This document shows, in pieces, positions 31,646 to 42,600 of a stretch of DNA of 64,000 bases. The DNA is taken from contig JXTC01000037.1 in assembly GCA_002914845.1 (NCBI GenBank), positions 614,590 to 678,589 on the forward strand, in the 5' to 3' direction. The notes under the pieces are model-generated. The model saw only the letters and a list, made by a program, of their open reading frames with translations. It made no database searches and was not told the origin of the DNA. The position numbers and the translations under genes were made by a program. Every line of letters begins with the position of its first letter. The first letter of the stretch is position 1. The DNA comes from Trema orientale (taxonomy: Eukaryota; Streptophyta; Magnoliopsida; Rosales; Cannabaceae).

Positions 31646-32638
31646 TCAAGTTGAATTGTAGATATTAATCATTCCCAGCTTGGATCTGATTTCTTCAAAC
31701 ACAGTTCTTGAAAGAGCTTTAGTAAAGATGTCTGTTATCTGAAGAGTAGTAGGAATATGGACAAGAGAAATTATTCCATCTTCAATTTTCTCTTTGATAA
31801 AGTGTCTGTCTATCTCCACATACTTGGTGCGATCATGATGCAATGGATTCTTTGCAATACTATTAGCAGCTTGATTGTCACAGAACATCTTCATAGAATT
31901 CTTCAAAGGAATTCTTAGTTCGTTAAGAATTCTTTTTAGCCAAATTCCTTCGCAAACTCCATGTGCCATTGCCCAGAATTCTGCCTCTGCACTGGTCCTA
32001 GTCACAACTGATTGCTTTTTGCTACGCCAAGTAACTAAATTTCCCCATAAATAGGTGCAGTATCCGAATGTGGACCTTCGATCTGTTGCAGAACCTGCCC
32101 AATTTGCATCAGTAAAGACTTCAATTTCTCTCTTTTGTGACTTTTTGAAGAAGAGACCATTCCCAGGAGTCATTTTGAGATATCTCAGAATTCGAAATAC
32201 TGCCTCCATGTGTTCTTCAATAGGATTATTCATAAACTGATTGACTATACTGACAGGAAATCCAATATCCGGTATTGTGTGGGAGAGATAGATGAGTTTT
32301 CCCACAAGTCTTTGATATCTTCCCTTGTCAACAAGAGCACTATCCTCTGAAGATCCCAATTTCCTGGTGTAGTCCATCGGGGTGTCAGCTGGCTTACAAC
32401 CAAGCATTCCTATCTCTTTTAGCAAATCTAGAATATACTTTCGTTGAGAGACTGCAATTCCTTTCTTTGATCTAGCCACTTCCAGAAAATACTTGAGATT
32501 CCTAAGGTCCTTAATTTCAAATTCATTAGCAAGGATCTGTTTAAGATTGCAAATGTCTTCCTCATAATCTCCGATTAGGATAATATCATCTACGTACACT
32601 ATTATGATAGCAATTTTTTTACCAGCTGAGTGTTTCAC
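31646..32638 (-). pseudogene. Copia reverse transcriptase C-terminal part and RNase H
   Basis: An uninterrupted 330-codon frame. It starts in the palm with IIVYVDDIILIGD, where the YVDD catalytic box is intact. It then carries the copia connection (LGCKPADTPMD, YQRLVGKLIYLSHT) and the RNase H (EVFTDANWAGSATDRRST, SAEAEFWAMAHG, FCDNQAANSIAKNP, HIPTTLQITDIFTKAL). The frame is broken just upstream: the N-terminal RT part ([20 protein letters not shown] near 33020, then [17 protein letters not shown] near 32850) is in other frames. The polymerase therefore cannot be made as a whole. Confidence 0.9.
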
Positions 32639-33199
32639 AAGTAGTGTATGATCTGACTGACATTAAGTGTAACCCACCTTCTTCACAGTTTTTGAGAAAC
32701 GATCAAACCATGCACGAGGGGATTATTTGAGACCGTAGAGAGACTTTCTTAGCTTACAGACTTTGTTGATGTTGGCTTTGGATTCAAGACCTAAAGGAAT
32801 CTCCATGTAGAACCTCCTATTCAAGATGACCATTTAGAAAGGTATTTTTTACATCTAATTGATGAAGGCCCCAGTCAAGGTTGACGGCTAGAGAGAGTAA
32901 AACACGGATTGTGTTTAACTTAGCAATTAGTGCAAAAGTTTCCTGATAGTCAATGCCGTAGGATTGAGTAAAACCTTTAGCTACCAGACGAGCTTTAAAT
33001 CTATCAACACTTCCACCGGCTTTGAACTTAATTGAGAATATCCATTTAGACCCTACTGGATTCTTTCCTTCTAGTAGATCAACAATGTTCTAGGTCCCAT
33101 TTTTCTGCAAAGCTCGGACTTCTTCTTCTACAGCAGCTTTCCATTCAGGGATTTTCAGAGCTTCTTGAATGGTATTTGGGACTTTAATATCTGAAAGAC

Positions 33200-34374
33200 T
33201 ACTAATGAAGGTTTAATATCCTGGTGATAAATTCTTATAGGAAATATAATTGTAAATAGGGTGATTTGTGCAAGATCTAACTCCGTTTCTATTTGCAATG
33301 GGTAAATCAAGATCATCCAACTCACTAGTAATAGGTTCAGTGTTACCTGAGTTTATCTCCTTGGAATCTGGATTCAGCTCAAACTCAATAACAGGATCTG
33401 GATAAGTTCCTTGCTCTACATCTTCATGAGTTTTCTTCTTTCTTCTTGAGTAGACAATGAACTCGTTGCTGGTAGTAGCTTGCAAAGGATTATGTGTTTT
33501 TGATAAACTTTTCAGAGGAGTTGAAATAGGTGATGAAATAGTGACTGGACAAAGGGCTTATACTAGGAACACTAGGAAACATCTCAGACTCGTTTTCTAT
33601 TTCCCAGAACTGATATTCCTCTATTCTATTCTCCCCCTGAATATCGATCTAGGGTAATAAGGCTGATCTTCAAAAAAAGTGACATCCATGGAATTATAGA
33701 ATCTCTTTGTAATAGGTGAGTAACATTTATAGCCTTTCTGGTTTGATGAGTACCCTAGAAATATGCATTTTATTGCCCTCAGATCAAGTTTACTTCTATT
33801 TTGTTGAGGAACATGGACAAATACGGAGCAACCGAATATCTTTGGTGGAATAGTAGAGATAAGACGAGTCCTAGGATAAGTTTTGAGTAATACTTGACAT
33901 GGAATCTGAAATTTTAAGACTCGGAAAGGCATTCTATTTATGAGATATGTGGCTGTAAGGATGGCTTCCCCCCCAGTAATTCTTAGGGACATTTCTAGTG
34001 AACATTAGAGCTCTAGCAACTTTTAACCAGTGTCTATTTTTGCTTTCAACTATCTCATTTTGCTGAGGAATATCTATACAAGACCTTTGATGGACAATAC
34101 CTTTTTGTAAAAGAAAATCCCCTAGGATAGAATTGAAATAATCTTTGGCATTATCAGTTTTCAACACTTGTATTTTAACCTAAAATTGAGTATGAATCAT
34201 GTTGTAAAGAGTTTTGAATATTTGACCAACTTCAGATTTTTCTTTTATTAGGAATATCCAAGAAACTTTAGTGTAATCATCAACAAATGAAACACACCAT
34301 CTAGCACCCGAAACATTTTTAATTCTTGTGGGTCCCCATACATCACTATGAATCATGGAAAAAGGTCCCTTCAA
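33200..34374 (-). pseudogene. Copia integrase core and integrase-RT linker
   Basis: Minus strand: MIHSDVWGPTRIKNVSGAR (first catalytic Asp in SDVWGP), SFVDDYTKVSWIF, a stop, VLKTDNAKDYFNSI (second Asp), PQQNEIVESKNRHWLKVARA (catalytic Glu in VESKNR), a frameshift, TATYLINRMP, KLDLRAIKCIFLGYSSNQKG, and a linker (33213-33485, MQATTSNEFIVYSRRKKK). The D,D,E residues remain, but stops and shifts interrupt the chain. Confidence 0.85.
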
Positions 34375-34800
34375 TCTTAAATGACTCTGCTATATTTTTT
34401 ACGTCTGAGTAAGTCAGCTTTGCGGCTTCCCAGATTGCTTGGGCAGTTTCGTAGAGCATGAAATCAATTCCAATATCATTCTCCATTGAATTCATTAGCC
34501 AAGACATGACCATATTGTTTTCAACCTTCCATTTTTTGTATTTTGGGTCGCCTTTCGCTGGTTTGGAGATTTCTCCAGTAAGATAATCATCTTTATCTCT
34601 TCCGCATATGAACATCATGACGGAATGAGACCACTGAATGTAATTTTGCCCATTCAGTTTGTGTCCTGTGATAAGAACGGCTGAAGCTACACTTTCGGAT
34701 CCTCCATTGTTGCTGGAAACTGGAGACTCTCATGCAGAAGTGATCTCAGATGAAGAATCCTTCTCTATTGCCATCCCGTATTTAGTCATTTAGATCAAAA
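34346..34800 (-). pseudogene. Copia gag N-terminal part
   Basis: After the primer site the frame reads NGQNYIQWSHSVMMFICGRDK, YKKWKVENNMVMSWLMNSME and ETAQAIWEAAKLTYSDVKN, the N-terminal gag region of plant copia elements (UBN2/gag-polypeptide type). A stop occurs near 34728. It ends abruptly at about 34375, where integrase sequence begins, marking the internal deletion junction. Confidence 0.85.
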
Positions 34801-34813
34801 TGGATCAGTTTCA

Positions 34814-34825
34814 GCTCTGATACCA
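34814..34825 (-). other. Copia primer-binding site
   Basis: TGGTATCAGAGC on the minus strand, complementary to the 3' end of initiator-Met tRNA, directly after the 5' LTR. Confidence 0.93.
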
Positions 34826-35122
34826 TGTCATTTTTTAGAGAAAAAACTTGTTTTTTCTTATTCTGAATTCAGGAGATAGCCTGAATATAAATAGGGTACA
34901 ACCAGACCAAAGAATCAGCAACCAAAAAAGAAAGGAATCAAAGGAAAAATAATATCCCTGATTTTTAGGAACAGAAAAATAAAACCTAATCTTCCAAATC
35001 ATAAAAATAAAAACTATATAAAGATTAGAATCGGATTGAGATAAGACTCAATCAGCTATTTAAATGATAAAGAATCACCTGCTAAATTAACAACTATCTC
35101 AATAAAAACCGGATTTTCCACA
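34826..35122 (-). repeat. Copia 5' LTR
   Basis: 297 bp; starts TGTCATTTTTTAGAG and ends GGATTTTCCACA on the plus strand. It is preceded by the primer-binding site at 34814-34825. It differs from the other LTR at about 20 positions, mostly transitions. Confidence 0.93.
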
Positions 35123-35127
35123 GAAAG

Positions 35128-36600
35128 AATGAATCAGAAAAAGGGTGAGCAGAAGAAACAGGAAGAAATTTTACATTAATGAATTGAAGAGGCATTGTAT
35201 GAAGATAAGGAGCTGAGAATGAGTAGATTCATTAGCCACTAAGCTGAAGTTGTTTGAATTAAGAAGTAGAGGTAAAAAAAACAGGGTAGTAGTATTTTAG
35301 GTGTTGATTGATTCCTGGTATTTAGGATATTGACACCTTATAACCTGATTTATATCAAAAGGATTCTAAAGCAACGGCTTTATGTGCAAAAACACAAGAA
35401 ACTGCTATTGTTTACAAGCAAAAAGAAAAAGATAAGATTTTGGCAACTGGTTTTGTGAAATCTAGAGAATAATTCAGCAATTTTATAAAGATTTTGGCAA
35501 CTGGTTTTGTGCCAAACCAGCTGCAGTACCTAGATTTTTTTAACAGCTGAGAAGAAACAGCTTGCCACTTGGCAGAGCTGTCTCCCCTCAATCATTACAG
35601 AATGTTTCCATGTCTCTTACTGTAATCATTACTTCTCTAGCTTATATAAATAAAGCTGAAAATTATTCAAAATAAATAAATAAATAGAGCTAAAAAACCC
35701 CTGCAAACGGCAGAGAAACTCCTCAGACCTTTTAGCTTGTCTTTTTTCTCTAAATTTTCTCATATTCTTCTCTCTAGTTTTTTTGTTCCTGGTTCTAAAA
35801 CTCTACAGAAATCAGCAACCACTTTTACTCCTACTATTACTTTTACCCGATAGTCAAAAGATATTTTTTTGTGTTTCTACACCAGATCTATCACTCAATT
35901 TCTTGGTCCTAGTCCTAGTAGCAAATATGAACTATTTTCATGCTTGCATCATTGAGATCAGCTAGTTTTTATACATGCAAAGAGTCAACTAGACGATCTG
36001 ATAATTTAGCTAATAAATCTTTAAGCTAAGTTCTCTTTCTCCTCTCTCTTATTTTCTTACATGCATTTTATATGTTTTATAAATAAAATAGTTGATCAAT
36101 CACACATTAGTACCTGATTCTATTACTATTACTAGAATCTTGTGCTTAATGTCTTTAAATCTAATCAAGCTCGTTTCAATGACGATCAAGTCATTGGTCA
36201 CCATTGATGAGAGCAACATTTTCATTGTTGAAATCATCACAAGTATTTGATTTTAAATTTTCATTGCATTTTGAAGAACTTCGTGGAAATTTAGCCATTC
36301 AAAGGCTCCATTTACTATGTTCGTGGAAGTTTCTTTTAATTTTTATTAGCATGACAATTTGCTCTGTTTATTATTATATTTAATTTTAATATATGTCCTT
36401 GTGTATTTTAGCATTTTAGCAGTTTTCAATTCCTTTAGTTATCAAGTCATATATATGTTTTTCAACTAGATTAACTACCTGCCTACATAAATAACTTATC
36501 CTAAAGTTTTATGCTCATTGACGCTATATTATATTTTTTTAATCTTTTGAGTACCATATAAGTAAATGCATATTTTCAGAGTCAAAAATTTATCACGAAC
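35128..36600. other. Flank of the disrupted ORF, with a plus-strand promoter-like patch
   Basis: TTATATAAATAAAGCTG at about 35641-35657 has TATA-box character and is followed by a CT-rich leader, but no supported gene follows. AAGATTTTGGCAACTGGTTT occurs twice (about 35435 and 35487). The 60-codon plus frame at 35783-35965 is hydrophobic and low-complexity. It may be part of an old LTR. Confidence 0.35.
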
Positions 36601-36624
36601 ATAGGGTTTTGGTGCTAAACATAC

Positions 36625-39600
36625 CGATGGATGCTAGTGGTCTGGTAGCTACTGGACGATCTGGTAATGGACTTGGTCTAGCTACCCTATGACTTCTATC
36701 GGCAATATGCCTCTTGCCATTTGTGGTGCTAGTGAAAGGGCTGGCTGGTATAGCAAAGCCTAGTTCATAGTCGGTGAGGGAAATGAAATACTAAGGAGAA
36801 CATTAGATGAAGAAAGAAGGGATCTCGAACTGCTGCTTTATCTTCTTAATCAAAACTGATTGCTGCTCCACCTACCAAATTAACTTGGCCACCCATTTAA
36901 GAAATGAGTCAAAATCATTCAAACCAAAACACGAAAAAGACACAACTAATTGAAAATGCAGAAAAATGAAACATCAATACCAAAATGCAACGGCGATTAA
37001 ACTAAGGAAAGTCGCTAAACCCCATAATGGAATAGTAAGAATTTTTTCCAAAATAAAAAATAAAAAAATAGACAGATTGTATTAAGAACCAAAATACTTA
37101 CTTAAAACCCAACTGCAAATACAAGCAAAGAGAATAAAAAGCTATACAAATCATGAAGCACAAAAACAAAAAACAAAGATTCTTGACTGAAAATCCAATG
37201 CGTGTAAGGAAAAGGATCCAAAGAGGAACCCTAACAACCACAACATGTGAGTGAAAATAAAGAAAGTTAAACCTGAACAGGAACCATGGGAACTAAAAAG
37301 AATCATGCCTAAAATTAGACAAGAAGCATAAAAACATGCCTAAAAAGAATCATGCCTAAAATACACATATGATGTAAAGCTTTAGAAATCAACAAGCGTA
37401 AAAACAAAAACAAATTTTATGATGCCATATTAGTCACCTACACATATATAATTACTTAACAAGACTAAAAAACAAGTTACTTGAATTTACAAACATACAA
37501 TAAAAGCTAACTGATAAGAGATCTTTTTGCAGCAAAAAAAATAAAAAATAAAAGTATAAATAAACAAAAATTTCTATAGTAGAGCTAGAAAACTTCACTC
37601 TTCAAAGAAGAAAGGTAGGAAGAATAATAAAACAGAAATGAGTGATCAAGAAACTGCATTTAAAAGAAGTGTTTGCTTACCAATCCAAGTAATACAACTA
37701 GAACAACAAGACCATCAAGCACATTTTGCTGATTTGATGTTTCTTCTCTTTCTATTCTTCTCCTTTTTATTTCTTTCTTCCTTTCATTTCATTCTCTCTT
37801 TTTGCATTCACCCTTTCTTCCTGGACCAATTAAAGACTAGAAACTAGATCTAAAGCATCCCCTGAGTTTGTATATATAAGAAAGAGAAGAAACATCAAAT
37901 CAGCAACATCGTTTATGAAAACAATTCAATGAAATTTAGAGGCCCAAAGACTTAATAGTATTGAATGTGTATAAGCTATCTTTAAGTTTCAATAAAAGCA
38001 TGAGGATATGATTGATGAGGCATGCAAACAACAAACTTTAGATAACCAATTTGCTTAAACACTATATTTTACCAAAAAGAATCAAGTTAGTAGTATATAA
38101 TTGATGTCCATAATCTTATACTCTGAAAAAAATTAAACAAGGAAACAATCCAACAATTAACACTGCAAAATAGACCCTAAGTACATTTAAAGTTAGCAGA
38201 GAAGTCTAAATTTAAAATTATTACAAGGCCCAATTAACATGTGCACTTGCAAGTGTACAATAAACATTATAACATCCCCTTATATGGTGGTGTTCAGAAG
38301 TCGATTGTTTAGTATAAGGCAATGAGCAACTAATAACCTTTTCTTAAAAGGGAAACAGAAAAAAAAAAAAATAATGCAAGAAAAGAAATACTTGTCGAAA
38401 AGAGGAACTAGAAAATGAAAAAGAATCTCCTTATATATACTATTGACGACATCAACAAAGCCACCATACAAGAAAGCATGAACGTGACTAACAATGGTTA
38501 AAAAAAGTTTCAACTAGCAACAATTGAGTAAAAATGAAGTTTATTTCAAAAAATTTCCACTATGTTAATACTAAATATCTGTAGCACAAGAATGAACATC
38601 AATAAATAAATAAATAGAAAGGGTCATGAAAACTTCTTAATATATGCCAAAAGGACGATTCGTGTTTGAGAAAAGTTGTGTAACTACAAAAAGTGCAATT
38701 ACTACCTTTGTCAAATCATAATTTGATTTAAAAAGGAAGATTTACCATCATCGCATATCAGCCAGCCAAGGGAGAAAAAATAAAATGACCTGAAAAGGAT
38801 ACAGAATGTAAGAATTAACTTGAGAGAAAACCTAAAATCAACAAAATTTAATTCACCAGACTAGAAATACTCATTTAGGTCATCAAAATTACAATATTGC
38901 ACCAAGCTGAACTTCAAGGCATTGTTCATGTTTGTGATACATACCTTTATAATAACACAATAAAAAAGTGTCACAACATTATGCAAAAGGGCCTTATCAT
39001 TCCCACTGTAAGAAGACTGATCAATAAACCATGTAGTTCATATGTCGTCTGAACATATATATCTGCACATATATATATATATATATATATATTTTTTCAC
39101 CTGAATGTATATATAGCTTACTTGATTATGAACAAACAATGGAGTGTAAGATATAGCATAAATATTCTGACTTGAAGCGAATATGTTTTATCCCAGATTA
39201 GAAGACACCAATGTACAATATTTTTCTCTATTTATCTTTTCTTAACCTCCAGGATGCTAAGCCTACATGAAACATGACTTGCATATATGCACGTTAAGCA
39301 TAAATCCAAAATTCAAACCGCCAATATGAATAAGCATTTTCAAAGTTGAACAAAAAAAGTGGATGCAAATACTACTAATCTCACTTTAAACAATATTTTT
39401 GTCCAAAAATTTTGCACCATTCTTGTATTTCTTAAACAACTTGTTCATAATTGTATCACTAGCCTAATCATCAAGTTTCATAATAAACTCTCGTGAGAAA
39501 TACGCACTGAAGACCTGAAAAGTCAAAAATCACTGCAACTAGAAGACAAAGAACTCCATGGGCATGTGGTCATTTTATAGAACACTTGGTCTAAAGAAAA

Positions 39601-42600
39601 AAGAACAATAACCAATTAAAAGAAAATAAACCCAACAACATCTACTAAAGGGAAAACAAAAAAAGCAATAAGGAACTCAAAAGGTCAATTGTCAAAGAAA
39701 AAGAAAGAATAATAAGACGATCCAAAAACAAATATTGACATAGATGAAGCACAACAGACAAAATGAGTTTCAAAAAGAAAGCGTATACTCTGTATAAATA
39801 TACATGTCTTTCCTTTCATATACATTACAAAGATATATAATTCCAAATAACAAAGGACAAAATAAAACAAAAAATAAAAATTCTAACAAAGATACAGAAC
39901 AATTAAATTAAAGATGCTGTAAAGATAAGAAAAATAATATAACCTGACAAGATTAAAATATCTAAAAAGGAAAGGCTTGAAAATAAAACAAACATGAAAA
40001 ACCTAGTTGTGAAAGATAAAATGATCATATCACCGACAATGAGCAAAAATATATATCACAATAAGAAATAAAGGCAATGAAAACTATTATGTGTGTTTGT
40101 GTGACCATTGAAACTTCTATACAAATTATCAAAGAATCTGAGTAATGGATAAAACATTTGATCTAATTGGATATCCACTCATATTCAAACCTTGTCAATG
40201 CATCAATGTCTCCATGAAATGGTCTAGGACTAATAGTTTTCTTAGGGAATGGGTGCACAAGTGTAAAGCATTCTCAGTTTCTTGTAAAAGAGCCTTTAAA
40301 TGCTACTGAATTCAGCTTTTTCTTTTCTTTTCTTTTCTTTTAATGGCTACTGTTCACACTCTTCCTAAAAAAATATTCAGCATTTTCACTCAATAATAAA
40401 CAAAAACACTAGCTTTCACACAGACAAAGTGGTAGTCCTCTTCCCTGGTAGACACCTCAGTGGATTACTCGAGGCTGGCTTTTAAACACAATGCCTGCTA
40501 GCCCTATTTGTCCTTGAATACATGCTCACTAGATACTAACCAAAGACACTAGCTTTCACACAGACAAAGTGGTAGCCCTCTTCCCCGGTAGATCCTCCAA
40601 GACATAGGGGTCACTACACCTCAGTGGATTACTCAAGGCTAGCTTTCACACACAATACCTGGTAGCCCTCTTTGTCCTTAAATGTATGCTCACTCGACAA
40701 TAACCAAAGACACTAGCTTTCACACAGACAAAGTGGTAGCCCTCTTCCCCGGTAGATCCTCCAAGACATAGGGGTCACTACACCTCAGCGGATTACTCAA
40801 GGCTAGCTTTCACACACAATACCTGGTAGCCCTCTTTGTCCTTGAATACATGCTCACTCAATAATAACCAAATACACTAGCTTTCACACAAACAAAGTGG
40901 TAGCCCTATTCCTCGGTAGATCCTACAAGACATAAGGGTCATTACACCTCAGCGGATTACTTAAGGCTAGCTTTCACACACAATACATGGTCATCCTCTT
41001 TGTCCATTGTGCCTATTACTTTGCAAACCTTAAAAATCGTAGTTGAGACTTGAAATTGACTTGTGGTCATCAAAATGATAACAAATTTTCTCTTGGTCAT
41101 GACTTGAAAAAGAATGTGTGTGAAAGCTATTACAAATGGTAACAAACCCATTACAAAGATGCTCCAGATAAAAAGACAAGGTTAAACAAATGGTCATGAC
41201 TTGAAAAAGAATGTGACTAGTCTCATTTCTAGCAAATATATATTTAAGCTCAAACAGAGTGTATGATTCAATATGCAAAGGATGACTATGATCATGAATA
41301 GACCCAACAAGGCTAAACAATTTTTTTAAAGGAAAAAATAAAAAAAAAAAACAAGCAAGACTAAGGTAGAAGTGCATATATGACAATGAGGATAAAAAAC
41401 AAGACATGATTAAACATTGCAAACATTTAGAGCTTCGTTTCCTAAGTCTCTCAAACCTAAAGGCATCTAGTGTCTTCCTAAACATACCAACAAGTTATCA
41501 ATATGAAGTCTCTTGCTCATCACAAAGTTCTTTTGTAACTTTTGGCTAAATGAAAGAAAGGTCATAAAAATGATTTACCTCTTTTACATACCTAATCCTT
41601 GTGAGTATGATGAATATAGGATCTTCAACAACTATTGAGGATGCATTTGCCTTTTGTTTGGTGTCTTTTCTAAATAGATAGTTTATTATCCACATTATCG
41701 TGTCATTCTCCTCATTTGTTGCAATAGACTGAGAAAATGCAGAAACTCCATTGGTATCAGGTTATAAGCTTTCTATGTGATCTTCTTGTACAAGCTCTTC
41801 AAATGTCCATTCATACCGAGTTACAACCTTTCTATGTGATCTTCTTGTACAAGCTCTTCAAATATCCATTCATACCGAATTTGTTTGGAACCTGGATGAA
41901 TATGCACTATGTTAATAACAAAGCAATATATATGTACAACCTTTGTCCTACATCCTATTACTACTAATCCATTGGATTAGTAGTAAGTGATCCTCTTGTA
42001 CAAGCTTTGCAAATTTTCTTATCAAGTTTGTTTGGAACCTGGTTGAATTTTCACCATGTTAATAACAAATAATTCAAATGCACAACCATGTCCTACATCT
42101 TTTTAGACACTTTTAAAATTACTATTCAATATTACTTTGGCTATTTCTTGCAAAATACAACTTTTTCTTTCCACCTCTCTGATCTACTTTGGAGTCTTGG
42201 GACCAAGAAGCTCATGAGCAATACCACAATTATCTCAAAAAATCAGCACATAGAAAATTTTCAAATTCACCTTCAAGTTCACAATCAAATCTAGAAATCT
42301 TCATGCTATTGCAACAATCTTCATTTTTTCAGCTTTATGCACATTTCTTTGAAAACATGAAATGCATCTTATTTTACTTTAACAAATGCAAGCCAAAAAT
42401 ATCTTAAAAACTCTTCAACATATATAGAAATATACCTTCTTCCAACTATACTTCCTACATGCAGTCTCCATTAACTCCATAAGAAGAAGAAATTAATTGT
42501 TGCCACTGAGATTTTATTTGAAAGAAAAAAGAAAACTGTTCAACCTTGCAGTTGGGATCTTTTAATCTCAAATTCAAAACAATTCATCCAAAATTATGAT

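Larger units (their letters stand above)
31342..35122 (-). mobile_element. Ty1/copia LTR retrotransposon, structurally complete but internally deleted
   Basis: Two 297-bp LTRs (31342-31638 and 34826-35122), each starting TG and ending CA, are flanked by the 5-bp duplication GAAAG (31337-31341 and 35123-35127). On the minus strand the 5' LTR is followed by TGGTATCAGAGC, the initiator-Met tRNA primer site, and the 3' LTR is preceded by the polypurine tract GAGGGGGAG. Domain order gag, integrase, reverse transcriptase, RNase H is that of copia. At 3781 bp it is shorter than usual. The gag N-terminal part joins directly to integrase near 34375, so the rest of gag, the protease and the integrase zinc region are missing. 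About 20 LTR differences by eye suggest an insertion that is moderately old, not recent. Confidence 0.95.
30860..35195 (-). pseudogene. Unidentified ORF split by the copia insertion
   Basis: Skipping 31342-35122 and one GAAAG target copy, the minus strand runs from an ATG at 35195 (MPLQFINVKF), across the insertion point into DSFFPSPMNHSHPKSF, to a stop at 31251. A frame shift near 31273 allows it to continue as LTSLLEIRRNPNLASELYDH, then, past a stop near 31172, a helical, coiled-coil-like stretch rich in Glu, Ser and Asn (KNHIASLESKSEF, DKMANLEANLLSIQNNL), and ends near 30860. I do not recognise the family. The exact target duplication shows that the reading frame was continuous before the copia element landed. 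It now has at least two other lesions, so it is a relic. Confidence 0.45.

Noticed and set aside
30832..36100. Endogenous pararetrovirus, suggested by the coiled-coil ORF and the TATA/AATAAA patch near 35641
   Set aside because: The promoter-like patch and the ORF face opposite ways, and no reverse transcriptase, movement or coat motif is linked to them.
40407..41010. CRISPR-like array
   Set aside because: Units are contiguous 164-bp repeats without unique spacers, in a plant nuclear context.
42088..42407. Overlapping plus-strand ORFs (one containing WDQEAHEQYHNYLKK)
   Set aside because: Part looks protein-like but there is no start context, homology or continuation; it lies opposite the putative minus-strand gene.
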